Of a stretch of 58,559 nucleotides of DNA, positions 33,432-40,928 are shown in pieces. The notes beneath the pieces were generated by a model. That model did not search any database. It saw only the letters and a list, made by a program, of their open reading frames with translations, and was not told the origin of the DNA. A program made the translations under genes and the position numbers. Source of the DNA: Aeromicrobium phragmitis (GTDB taxonomy: Bacteria > Actinomycetota > Actinomycetes > Propionibacteriales > Nocardioidaceae); assembly GCF_003674095.1 (NCBI RefSeq), contig NZ_RDBF01000017.1:1-58559 (forward strand). The letters run 5' to 3'. How positions within the stretch are numbered: the stretch's first letter is position 1; each line of letters opens with the position of its first letter.

Positions 33432-34304
33432 ATGAATGCGGAGCACATCGTCGTGCGCGGGGAGCACGTGACCCTTGCCGTGTCACCCGAGGGCGCTGAG
33501 CCACAGTCGTTGCTCGACGGCGACGGCCACGAGTACCTGTGGCAGGCCGGCCCGGAGTGGCCGCGCCATGCGACGGTGCTCTTTCCGATCATCTGCCGGG
33601 TCCCGGACGACACGATCACCGTGCGCGGCCAGCACTACCCGATGTCGCAGCACGGGTTCGCCCGCAACAGAACCTTCGATGTCGTGGACGCCGATCAGTC
33701 GCGCGTCAGCTTTGTGCTCGCTGCCGACGACGAGACCCGCGAGCGCTTCCCGTACGACTTCGCGCTCGCCGTGACCTACGAGGCGCAGGACCTGTCGGTC
33801 TCCATCACCTACGACGTCGAGAACCGCGGCGACGTTCCGATGCCGTTTTCACTCGGGTTCCACCCGGCGTTCGCCTGGCCGCTCGAGCCCGACGCTCGGC
33901 GCACCTTGCACGAGGTGCGCTTCGACGAGCCCGAGCACGGGCCGTACCGACGCGTCGTCGACAACCTGCTCACCGACGAGGAGTACCCCTCGCTCGTCGG
34001 CGAGGACCGCCGCATCGGCCTGACCGACACGCTGTTCGAGGACGGCGCCGTCATCATGCCGAGCGTCGTCAGCAACGGCCTGACCTACCTGGCGTCGACG
34101 GGCCGCGGGGTGCGGATCGAGTGGGAGGGCTTCACGGGCGTGACGTTGTGGACCAAGCCAGGAGCCGATTTCCTCTGTCTCGAGGCGTGGCGCGGTCTGC
34201 CGGCGCCGCACGACTTCGCCGGCGACTTCCTCGACAAGCCGGGCAACGCGATCGTTCCGGTCGGCGAGCGGCTGCAGTTCTCCTACCGCATCACGCTGCT
34301 CTGA
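33432..34304 (+). CDS. aldose 1-epimerase family protein
   Basis: The 290-residue protein has the galactose-mutarotase-like beta-sandwich features: GAEPQSLLDGDGHEYLWQ, MSQHGFARNRTF with the catalytic-type histidine, LGFHPAFAWPL with the second histidine, and a late LEAWRGLPA acidic segment. It is nearest the LacX/YeaD-like branch that acts on free or phosphorylated hexoses. The last 14 bases overlap the convergent SDR/DUF2867 gene. Confidence 0.87.
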   Translation: MNAEHIVVRGEHVTLAVSPEGAEPQSLLDGDGHEYLWQAGPEWPRHATVLFPIICRVPDDTITVRGQHYPMSQHGFARNRTFDVVDADQSRVSFVLAADDETRERFPYDFALAVTYEAQDLSVSITYDVENRGDVPMPFSLGFHPAFAWPLEPDARRTLHEVRFDEPEHGPYRRVVDNLLTDEEYPSLVGEDRRIGLTDTLFEDGAVIMPSVVSNGLTYLASTGRGVRIEWEGFTGVTLWTKPGADFLCLEAWRGLPAPHDFAGDFLDKPGNAIVPVGERLQFSYRITLL

Positions 34305-35769
34305 CGTCGCGCCCGGTCTCGGCGGCGTGGGCCACGTTGCGCTGCATGCTGCCGAACACGATGCCGTGGAACGGCCACACCGACCACCAGTAGACCTGTC
34401 CCAGCAGCCCGCGCGGGTGGAACAGCGCCCGCTGGTGGAACGTCGTGGTTCCGCCCTCGTCCGAGCCCACGCGCAGTTCCAGCCAGGCGAGACCGGGGAG
34501 GCGCATCTCTGCGCGAAGGCGCAGGAACGTGTGACCATCGGTCTCCTCGACCCGCCAGAAGTCGAGGACGTCGCCCACCGCCAGGTTCTGACGGTCCCGC
34601 CGGCCCCGGCGCAATCCCGGCCCGCCCACCAGGCGGTCGAGCAGCCCACGAACCCGCCAGGCGAAGGGCCAGGAGTACCACCCGTTCTCCCCGCCGATCC
34701 CTTCGATCACCTCCCACAGCCGGTCCGGGGACGCCTCAACCTCACGACTGCGTTCGTCGGTGTAGAGCGACCCGCCGGCCCAGTCGGGATCCGACAGGAG
34801 CGGCTCACTCGGGGCGCCCGCGGTCGCAGCGGAGCTCCACCGGGTTGGTACGTCGAGTTCGCGGATTTTGGTCAGCGCGAGTTCGACGGCCCGGTCGAAG
34901 CCCGTCAGTCCTTCGGGCGGATCGGGGATGTAGTCGGCGATGTCGTGTTCACTCGCGACGATCGTATTGCGCAGACTCTGGACGAGTGGCCGGGCCAGTG
35001 ACGCCGGTACCGGCGTCACGAGACCGACCCAGTGGCTCGACCACCACGGTGACAGCACGGGCACGCGGACCACTCGTCGGCGGGGGAGGCCGGCGACCAC
35101 GGCATACCGCTGCATCATCTCGAAGTAGGTGACCACGTCGGGCCCGCCGATGTCGAAGCGCCGGTTGACGTCGGCGGGGAGATCGGCGGCGAGCCGCAGG
35201 TAGCGGAGCACGTCGCGCACGGCGATCGGTTGAATTCGCGTGTGCACCCAACGAGGCGCGACCATGACGGGTAGTCGCTCGGTCAAGTAGCGCAACATCT
35301 CGAAGCTTGCCGAGCCCGAACCGATGACCACGCCGGCTTGGAGGACGGCGGTCGGCACGCCGGAGTCCAGCAGGGTCTGTGCGACCACCGAGCGTGAGCC
35401 CAGATGTTCCGACAGCTCCTCGTCGCGCGGCACCATCCCGCTGAGGTAGACGATCCGTCGTGCTCCCGCCGCTCGGGTCGCCTCGGCGAACGCTTCGGCG
35501 ATCTCGAGTTCCGTAGCGCCGAAACCGCGGCCGCTGCTGATCGAGTGCAGGAGGTAGTAGAGGACATCCACGCCCTCCATGGCGCGGGCGATATCCGCGG
35601 GCGAGGTGGCGTCGCCCTGGATGATCTCAACGCGATCTGCCCAGGCGTGTCCGCGAGCCTTACGCGGGTCGCGCACCAGCACACGGACGTCATGTCCGGC
35701 GTCGATGAGCTCGGGGACGAGGCGTCCGCCGACGTAACCGGTCGCGCCGGTCACCAGGCTGCGGGTCAT
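34291..35769 (-). CDS. NAD(P)-binding SDR fused to DUF2867
   Basis: The 492-residue protein has an atypical SDR Rossmann domain (VTGATGYVGGRLVPELIDAGH, residues 1 to about 290). A DUF2867 domain follows from about residue 325 to the end, with SREVEASPDRLWEVIEGIGG and WWSVWPFHGIVFGSMQRNVA. DUF2867 resembles START/polyketide-cyclase-type lipid-binding folds. The fusion suggests a redox enzyme acting on a quinone or lipid-like compound, but no substrate is known to me. It overlaps the epimerase gene tail to tail by 14 bp. Confidence 0.85.
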   Translation of the reverse strand: MTRSLVTGATGYVGGRLVPELIDAGHDVRVLVRDPRKARGHAWADRVEIIQGDATSPADIARAMEGVDVLYYLLHSISSGRGFGATELEIAEAFAEATRAAGARRIVYLSGMVPRDEELSEHLGSRSVVAQTLLDSGVPTAVLQAGVVIGSGSASFEMLRYLTERLPVMVAPRWVHTRIQPIAVRDVLRYLRLAADLPADVNRRFDIGGPDVVTYFEMMQRYAVVAGLPRRRVVRVPVLSPWWSSHWVGLVTPVPASLARPLVQSLRNTIVASEHDIADYIPDPPEGLTGFDRAVELALTKIRELDVPTRWSSAATAGAPSEPLLSDPDWAGGSLYTDERSREVEASPDRLWEVIEGIGGENGWYSWPFAWRVRGLLDRLVGGPGLRRGRRDRQNLAVGDVLDFWRVEETDGHTFLRLRAEMRLPGLAWLELRVGSDEGGTTTFHQRALFHPRGLLGQVYWWSVWPFHGIVFGSMQRNVAHAAETGRDVRAA

Positions 35770-35783
35770 GCAGCCAGTCTCGT

Positions 35784-36710
35784 TCAGGGGACGAGGTTGC
35801 GCTCATCGGCGGTGGCCAGCGTCAGCACCGCCTCGGTGACGTTCTCGTGCTGCTCCAGTTCGGCTTCCAGCGCACGCAGTCGCTCGGCGACCTGGTGCTC
35901 GGGCCGGTCGCCGACGATGTCGACGGCGGCGACGAGGAACAGCTGCGATGGCCCGACGTACTCGATGTGCAGGTAGGTGACCCGCTCGACCGACGGCCGA
36001 TCCAGCAGCCGGCGCAGAACCTCGGCACGCGTGCGCTCGGAGACCCGTTGGCCGCGGAGGAACTCGCCGTTGCGGATGATCAGGAAGACGGCGACGAAGC
36101 CGAGCAACAGGCCGATAGCGATCGAGCCGATCGCATCCCAGATCGCTTGACCGGTGACCTGGTGGAGTGCCAACCCGCCCGCCGCGAGCACGAGACCGAC
36201 GAGCGCAGCGGAGTCTTCGGCGAACACGGCGCGCAACGTCGGGTTGGACGTCCGGCTCACGTACGCCAGGGTGCGCAGCTTCAGTCGCCGTCCCCCTCGG
36301 CTCGCCTCGCGGAGCGCCTGCAGGAAGGAGAACCCCTCGAGGACGAACGCGAGCGCCAGCACGACGTAGGCGATCGTGTAGTTCGCCTCCTCCTCTGGCG
36401 CGGTGAGTTGCTGCACACCGTGCATGATCGAGACGACCGAACCGACGGTGAACAGGCAGAACGCCGCGAACATCGACCAGATGTAGGTCTCGCGACCGTA
36501 GCCGTAGGGGTGGTGGCGGTCCGGCCTGCGTCCGCCGCGCCGCTCGGCGACGAGGAGGAACACCTGGTTGCCCGTGTCGGCCCACGAGTGGGCGGCCTCG
36601 GCCACCATCGAGGCGGAGCCGGTGACTGCCGCGGCGAACGACTTCGCCACGGCGACCGCGAGATTGGCGGTGAACGCGATGGCGACCGTCAGCAGGCTTC
36701 CAGCGGGCAC
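35784..36710 (-). CDS. cation diffusion facilitator family transporter
   Basis: The 308-residue protein has about six membrane segments. HSWADTGNQ in the second segment supplies the histidine and aspartate of the CDF metal site. In the fifth segment the usual HxxxD is replaced by EDSAALVG, as in the ZNT9-like branch. A C-terminal cytoplasmic CDF domain follows. Zinc, iron or manganese export is possible; the altered site makes the metal uncertain. The GTG at 36710 lies six bases after a CACGAT box; an ATG at 36737 would overlap the OsmC start. Confidence 0.88.
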   Translation of the reverse strand: MPAGSLLTVAIAFTANLAVAVAKSFAAAVTGSASMVAEAAHSWADTGNQVFLLVAERRGGRRPDRHHPYGYGRETYIWSMFAAFCLFTVGSVVSIMHGVQQLTAPEEEANYTIAYVVLALAFVLEGFSFLQALREASRGGRRLKLRTLAYVSRTSNPTLRAVFAEDSAALVGLVLAAGGLALHQVTGQAIWDAIGSIAIGLLLGFVAVFLIIRNGEFLRGQRVSERTRAEVLRRLLDRPSVERVTYLHIEYVGPSQLFLVAAVDIVGDRPEHQVAERLRALEAELEQHENVTEAVLTLATADERNLVP

Positions 36711-36716
36711 CTGATC

Positions 36717-36729
36717 ATCGTGGCACGAT
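36717..36729. promoter_or_regulatory. bidirectional promoter with mirror-image -10 boxes
   Basis: The 13-bp palindrome ATCGTGGCACGAT reads CACGAT on both strands. On each side exactly six bases separate the box from a start codon (GTG 36710 on minus, ATG 36736 on plus), so one symmetric element could drive two leaderless messages. Confidence 0.55.
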
Positions 36730-36735
36730 CTGGGC

Positions 36736-37161
36736 ATGAGCGACGAGAACGTGCGGACGATCGACCTCACCCGGATCGAGCGGGCCCGTTACCGAGTGAC
36801 GAACCCGAGGGGCGGCTTCCTGGAGATCGGCGAAGGAGACGACACCAACTTCACTCCGGTCGAGCTGTTGCTCGCCGCCATCGCGGGATGCACGGCGATC
36901 GATGTCGACTACCTGACCACCAAGCGGTCCGAACCGCAGCGGTTCGACATCGTCGTTTCCGGCGTGAAGAAGGTCGCCGACGACGGCAACCGGCTCGAGG
37001 ACATCGTCGTCGGCTTCGACGTGACGTTCCCCGACGACGAGGCCGGGCGGCAGGCGGCCGACCGGCTGGAAGTGGCCATCGACCGCTCGCACGACCGGCT
37101 CTGCACGGTGTCTCGCACGGTCGAGCTGGGCACCCCGGTCCAGGCCGGTCTGCGCTCCTAG
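36736..37161 (+). CDS. OsmC family protein
   Basis: The 141-residue protein has the OsmC pair of redox cysteines in AAIAGCTAIDV and DRLCTVSRTVE, plus the NFTPVELLLAA segment. OsmC/Ohr proteins reduce organic hydroperoxides; this one is in the general OsmC branch, so the substrate is open. It starts 26 bp from the divergent CDF transporter gene and its stop shares CTAG with the convergent SDR gene. Confidence 0.9.
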   Translation: MSDENVRTIDLTRIERARYRVTNPRGGFLEIGEGDDTNFTPVELLLAAIAGCTAIDVDYLTTKRSEPQRFDIVVSGVKKVADDGNRLEDIVVGFDVTFPDDEAGRQAADRLEVAIDRSHDRLCTVSRTVELGTPVQAGLRS

Positions 37162-38021
37162 ATCCGCTTGCTGGGGTCGGCGCCGACGACGCCCTTCGGC
37201 TCGACCCAGAAGTCGAGCACCAGATCCTCCTCGCGCCCGCCGTTGAGATACGCCGAGAAGTCGGTGACGCCCTCGGCCTCGAGCACGTCGTCGTCGATGA
37301 AGAACTGCCCCGTGACCTCTCGCGCGGGCTTGGTGAGGATCGCGTGCGCGGCGTCGGCCATGATCTGCGGCGTCCGCGACGACGCCTGAAGCCCGGGTCC
37401 GACGACGTTGCGCACGGCCGCGGTATCGATCGCGGTGCGCGGCCACAGGGAGTTCGCGGCGATGCCGTCCGCGCGCAGTTCCTCCGCGAGCCCGAGGGTC
37501 ACCAGGCTCATCCCGTACTTCGCGATCGTGTACCCGGTGTACTGACCGAACCACTTCGGGTCGGTGAGGATCGGCGGCGAGAGCGTGAGGATGTGGGGGT
37601 TGGGCGAGCGGCGCAGATGCTCGATCGCGAGCTTGGACAGCAGGAAGGCGCCGCGGCTGTTGATCTGCGTCATGAGGTCGTACTTCTTCATCGGCAGGTC
37701 CTCGGTCCGCGAGAGGTCGATCGCGCTCGCGTTGTTGACCACGATGTCGATCCGACCGAACTGCTCGGCGGTGCGCGCCACGGCCTCGGTCACGAACTCG
37801 TCGTCGCGGATGTCGCCGACGAGGGGGAGGGCGTGTCCGCCGGCGTCCTCGATCGCCTTGGCCGCCGTGTAGATGGTGCCGGGCAGCTTCGGGTGCGGCT
37901 CCGCGGACTTGGCCAGCAGTGCGACGTTCGCTCCGTCGCGGCCCGCGCGCACCGCGATCGCCTCGCCGATGCCGCGGCTGCCGCCCGACATGATCATCGT
38001 GGCTCCGTCAACCAACTTCAT
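37158..38021 (-). CDS. SDR family oxidoreductase (HSDL2-like)
   Basis: This 287-residue short-chain dehydrogenase has MSGGSRGIGEAIAVRAGRDG, the segment HPKLPGTIYTAAKAIEDAGG typical of the HSDL2 branch, NNASAI, LSPP at the serine position and YTIAKYG as YxxxK. HSDL2-like enzymes are linked to lipid metabolism, but substrates are unsettled. GAGGAATC precedes the ATG. It overlaps the OsmC stop codon by four bases. Confidence 0.9.
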   Translation of the reverse strand: MKLVDGATMIMSGGSRGIGEAIAVRAGRDGANVALLAKSAEPHPKLPGTIYTAAKAIEDAGGHALPLVGDIRDDEFVTEAVARTAEQFGRIDIVVNNASAIDLSRTEDLPMKKYDLMTQINSRGAFLLSKLAIEHLRRSPNPHILTLSPPILTDPKWFGQYTGYTIAKYGMSLVTLGLAEELRADGIAANSLWPRTAIDTAAVRNVVGPGLQASSRTPQIMADAAHAILTKPAREVTGQFFIDDDVLEAEGVTDFSAYLNGGREEDLVLDFWVEPKGVVGADPSKRI

Positions 38022-38107
38022 GTGGGATTCCTCAGCTCGTTTCGGATGTTCATCCCATCATGACGGCTCGGAGCCGTCACGGGAACGCGCGTGCAACGCC
38101 GGTGGCT

Positions 38108-38113
38108 TACCGT
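38108..38113 (+). promoter_or_regulatory. -10 box of a leaderless promoter for the nitroreductase gene
   Basis: TACCGT is followed by six bases (GACGCC) and the ATG at 38120. Confidence 0.5.
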
Positions 38114-38119
38114 GACGCC

Positions 38120-38785
38120 ATGACGACGGACATCGCCATCTTGGACCGGCTGCTCGCCGACCGCCGGAGTTGTCGCGGCTTCGACGAGGCCGAGGTCCCC
38201 GACGCCACGATCGCGCGCATCCTCCAGATGGCCCAGCGGACTCCGTCGTGGTGCAACACCCAGCCCTGGGAGGTCGATCTCGTCTCGGGGGCGGCTCTCG
38301 ACGCGCTCCGCAAGGCGATCGAGGCCGATACCGGGTTCGGCAGCGACTTCGAGTTCCCCCCGAGTTACGAGGGCGTCTACCGCGAGCGGCGACGCGAGGT
38401 CGGGTGGCAGCTGTACGAGGCGGTCGGGGTCGAGCGCGGCGACCGGGACGGCTCTGCTCGCGAGATGCTCCGCGACTTCGAGTTCTTCGGCGCTCCGCAC
38501 GCCGCGATTCTCACCGTCCCCGCGAGCCTCGGCGTGTACGCCCTGGTCGACGCGGGGCTCTACATCCAGTCGTTCCTCCTGGCCGTTCACGCCCACGGGC
38601 TCGGAGCCATCGCGCAAGCGGCACTCGCGCAGAAGTCCGCGCTGCTGCGCGAATGGTTCGAGTGGGACGACGATCGCCGGGTCGTGTGCGCGATCTCGTT
38701 CGGGTATCCCGATCACGATCACCCCGCCAACAACTTCCGCGCCTCCCGGGCGACGATCGACGCCAACGTGCGCTGGCATCGTTGA
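38120..38785 (+). CDS. nitroreductase family protein
   Basis: The 221-residue FMN-dependent oxidoreductase has RRSCRGFDEAEV, AQRTPSWCNTQPWEV for FMN binding, and a C-terminal CAISFGYPDHDHPANNFR. Such enzymes reduce nitro groups, quinones or enones with NAD(P)H. It lies just upstream of an alpha/beta hydrolase with its own promoter, and no operon partner is obvious. Confidence 0.88.
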   Translation: MTTDIAILDRLLADRRSCRGFDEAEVPDATIARILQMAQRTPSWCNTQPWEVDLVSGAALDALRKAIEADTGFGSDFEFPPSYEGVYRERRREVGWQLYEAVGVERGDRDGSAREMLRDFEFFGAPHAAILTVPASLGVYALVDAGLYIQSFLLAVHAHGLGAIAQAALAQKSALLREWFEWDDDRRVVCAISFGYPDHDHPANNFRASRATIDANVRWHR

Positions 38786-38792
38786 CCCGGAA

Positions 38793-38831
38793 ACCGTCAA
38801 GCTTGACGGTAAATGAGCGAGGTCCTACGGT
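38793..38831 (+). promoter_or_regulatory. palindromic operator overlapping the hydrolase promoter
   Basis: A perfect 18-bp palindrome, ACCGTCAAGCTTGACGGT (38793-38810), contains TTGACG (38803-38808), which is 17 bp from TACGGT (38826-38831). A repressor bound there would cover the -35 box. The GTG at 38839 follows by seven bases. Confidence 0.6.
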
Positions 38832-38838
38832 GAGGGGC

Positions 38839-39687
38839 GTGAAGGTGGCGCCCGAGTGGTTCAGTTGGGCCGTCGCCCACACTCCTCGGATCGAGCGGAT
38901 CGGCGTGGAGGGAGCGTCGATCCACTACCGGGTCTGGGGGTCCCGTGACGGGGCGCCCGTCGTGTTGGTGCATGGCGGCGCCGCGCACGGCGGCTGGTGG
39001 GACCACATCGCACCGCACCTCGCCACCGAACACCGCGTCATCGCCCTCGACCTGTCCGGTCACGGCGACAGCGATCACCGTGACGCATACGATCTCGAGA
39101 CCTGGGCGCGCGAGGTCCTGGCCGTCGCGGCCGCGGAATCGCCGCTCCCGCCGGTCATCTACGGACACAGCATGGGCGGGTTCGTCGCCTTGACCGCCGC
39201 CCGCGAGCACGGTGATCACATCCGCGGCGTCGTCGCCATCGACTCGCCGGTGCGCCGGGTCTCACCCGAATCCGGGATGTGGCGCGCACAGCGAGCCAAC
39301 CCGGACGCCATCATGCACTACGCCGGCCGCGACGAGATCCTCGCCCGGTTCCGCACCGTCCCCGAGGACCCTGCGTGCCTCGACTTCGTCCTCGCGCACG
39401 TCGCCGCGGACTCGATCATCAAGACCGAGTCCGGCTGGCGCTGGAAGTTCGACCCCCGCGTGTTCCTGTCGGCCACGATGCAGCCGGAAGATCTCGCCGG
39501 TGCCGCATGCGACGTGGCTCTGCTGCGCGGCGAGCGCGGCATGGCGACGCACGACATCACCGAGATCGTCCGCGAGCGCCTCGGCGGTACGGTGCCGGTG
39601 ACGGTCATCCCGGACGCGGGACACCACATCATGCTCGACCAGCCGGTGGCATTGATCGCCGCGCTGCAGACCTTGCTCGGACAATGA
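38839..39687 (+). CDS. alpha/beta hydrolase
   Basis: The 282-residue protein has the oxyanion HGGAAHGGWWD, the acid-strand segment LDLSGHGDSDH, nucleophile GHSMGG and a C-terminal PDAGHHIMLD with the catalytic histidine. It is a lipase/esterase or C-C hydrolase type enzyme with unknown substrate. GTG at 38839 is preferred because of the promoter; GTG codons at 38830 and 38845 are alternatives. The enoyl-CoA hydratase gene overlaps its stop, suggesting the ester product enters CoA metabolism. Confidence 0.88.
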   Translation: MKVAPEWFSWAVAHTPRIERIGVEGASIHYRVWGSRDGAPVVLVHGGAAHGGWWDHIAPHLATEHRVIALDLSGHGDSDHRDAYDLETWAREVLAVAAAESPLPPVIYGHSMGGFVALTAAREHGDHIRGVVAIDSPVRRVSPESGMWRAQRANPDAIMHYAGRDEILARFRTVPEDPACLDFVLAHVAADSIIKTESGWRWKFDPRVFLSATMQPEDLAGAACDVALLRGERGMATHDITEIVRERLGGTVPVTVIPDAGHHIMLDQPVALIAALQTLLGQ

Positions 39688-40436
39688 TGACCGATGTCCT
39701 GATCGACCGGCAGGACGGCGTCCTGCGGATCACACTCAACCGGCCCGACCGGCTCAACGCCCTGGACACCGACATGGTGAACACGGTCGCCGCCGCGCTC
39801 GAGGACGCCGAGGGGGTGCGGGTCGCGGTCCTCACGGGTGAAGGGCGCGCGTTCTCCTCCGGTGCCGCGATGGCCAAGGACACGGTGAATCCGGGCATTC
39901 TCGCGGCGATCGACCGGCTCATCCACGCGATCACGCAGGCGCCGTACCCGGTCGTGGCGGCCGTCAACGGGATCGCGGCCGGCGTCGGATGCTCCATCGT
40001 CGTCGCGGCGGACGTGTCGATCGCCCGGTCGTCGGGGTACGTGCTCCAGGCGTTCGTCAATATCGGCCTCATGCCCGACGGTGCAGCCACCGAGCTGCTC
40101 GCCGCGTCGATCGGCCGCACCCGCGCCATGAACCTCATGCTCAGCGGTGAGAAACTGCCCGCCGACGAGGCGGTGGCCATGGGCCTGCTGACGCACAGCG
40201 TGCCCGACGAGGAGTTCGACGCGTTCGTCGAGAAGACGGTCGCCCGCTTCGCCGCCGGTCCCACGGTCGCGTACGCGCAGACGAAGGCGGCCGTCAACAC
40301 GGCCAGCCTGCCGACGTTGAGCGAGACGCTCGACCGCGAAGCCGCGGGCCAGACCCTGCTCGCCGGCACCGCCGACCACGAGGAGGGCAAGGCCGCCTTC
40401 CTCGAAAAGCGCCCACCCCACTTCCACGGCAAGTAA
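39684..40436 (+). CDS. enoyl-CoA hydratase/isomerase family protein
   Basis: This 250-residue crotonase-fold protein has RAFSSGAAMAKD and NGIAAGVGCSIVVAADV oxyanion-hole segments. The catalytic region reads VNIGLMPDGAATELLA, with aspartate and no glutamate, which resembles PaaG/isomerase-like members more than true hydratases. ATG 39684 overlaps the preceding stop; the second ATG, one codon later, is also possible. It is probably cotranscribed with the hydrolase. Confidence 0.88.
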   Translation: MMTDVLIDRQDGVLRITLNRPDRLNALDTDMVNTVAAALEDAEGVRVAVLTGEGRAFSSGAAMAKDTVNPGILAAIDRLIHAITQAPYPVVAAVNGIAAGVGCSIVVAADVSIARSSGYVLQAFVNIGLMPDGAATELLAASIGRTRAMNLMLSGEKLPADEAVAMGLLTHSVPDEEFDAFVEKTVARFAAGPTVAYAQTKAAVNTASLPTLSETLDREAAGQTLLAGTADHEEGKAAFLEKRPPHFHGK

Positions 40437-40928
40437 CCCGGGTGTAGGTGGTCGAGTAGGCCCGAGGAACGAGCGTATCGAGACCACGTGGGGTGGTCTC
40501 GATACGCCGCTCGCAGTAGCGGTTCCTGAGTGCCGCCGAGGGACGAGGCGGTATATCGAAGGGCGCCGCTACTCGCGTGAGTCGGACGAGCTCCGCCGCT
40601 ACTCGACCAGCTGTCCCGGGGTGTAGGTGGTCGAGTAGGAAGGTCGCTCAGCGACCGACCAATGGAGCCATCGCCGAGGGGGCGTAGCCGCGATGGAGCG
40701 AGACCACGTGACCTGGTCTCGATACGCCGCTCGCAGTAGCGGTTCCTGAGTGCCGCCGAGGGACGAGGCGGTATATCGAAGGGCGCCGCTACTCGGTGAG
40801 TCGGACTCGCTCCGCCGCTACTCGACCAGCTGTCCCGGCGTGTAGGTGGTCGAGTAGGAAGGTCGCTCAGCGACCGACCGTATCGAGACCACGTGAAGTG
40901 GTCTCGCGCTGCTACTCGACCGGCGGGT
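40437..40928. repeat. gene-free block of tandemly duplicated dispersed repeats
   Basis: This 492-bp stretch holds no gene I can support. An identical 81-bp segment occurs at 40495-40575 and 40715-40795, and a 70-bp segment with one mismatch at 40591-40660 and 40810-40879, so a unit of about 220 bp is duplicated in tandem. A 14-bp inverted repeat (40474-40487, 40493-40506) and three GTGTAGGTGGTCGAGTAG words are included. The family matches both window ends. Confidence 0.85.

Noticed and set aside
35847..38063. 738-codon open frame spanning CDF, OsmC and SDR genes
   Set aside because: It crosses three recognised genes, including a divergent promoter, and shows no domain.
40441..40925. Possible CRISPR array
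   Set aside because: Repeats are unequal in length, internally palindromic and tandemly duplicated with their spacing sequence; there are no uniform unique spacers and no cas genes.
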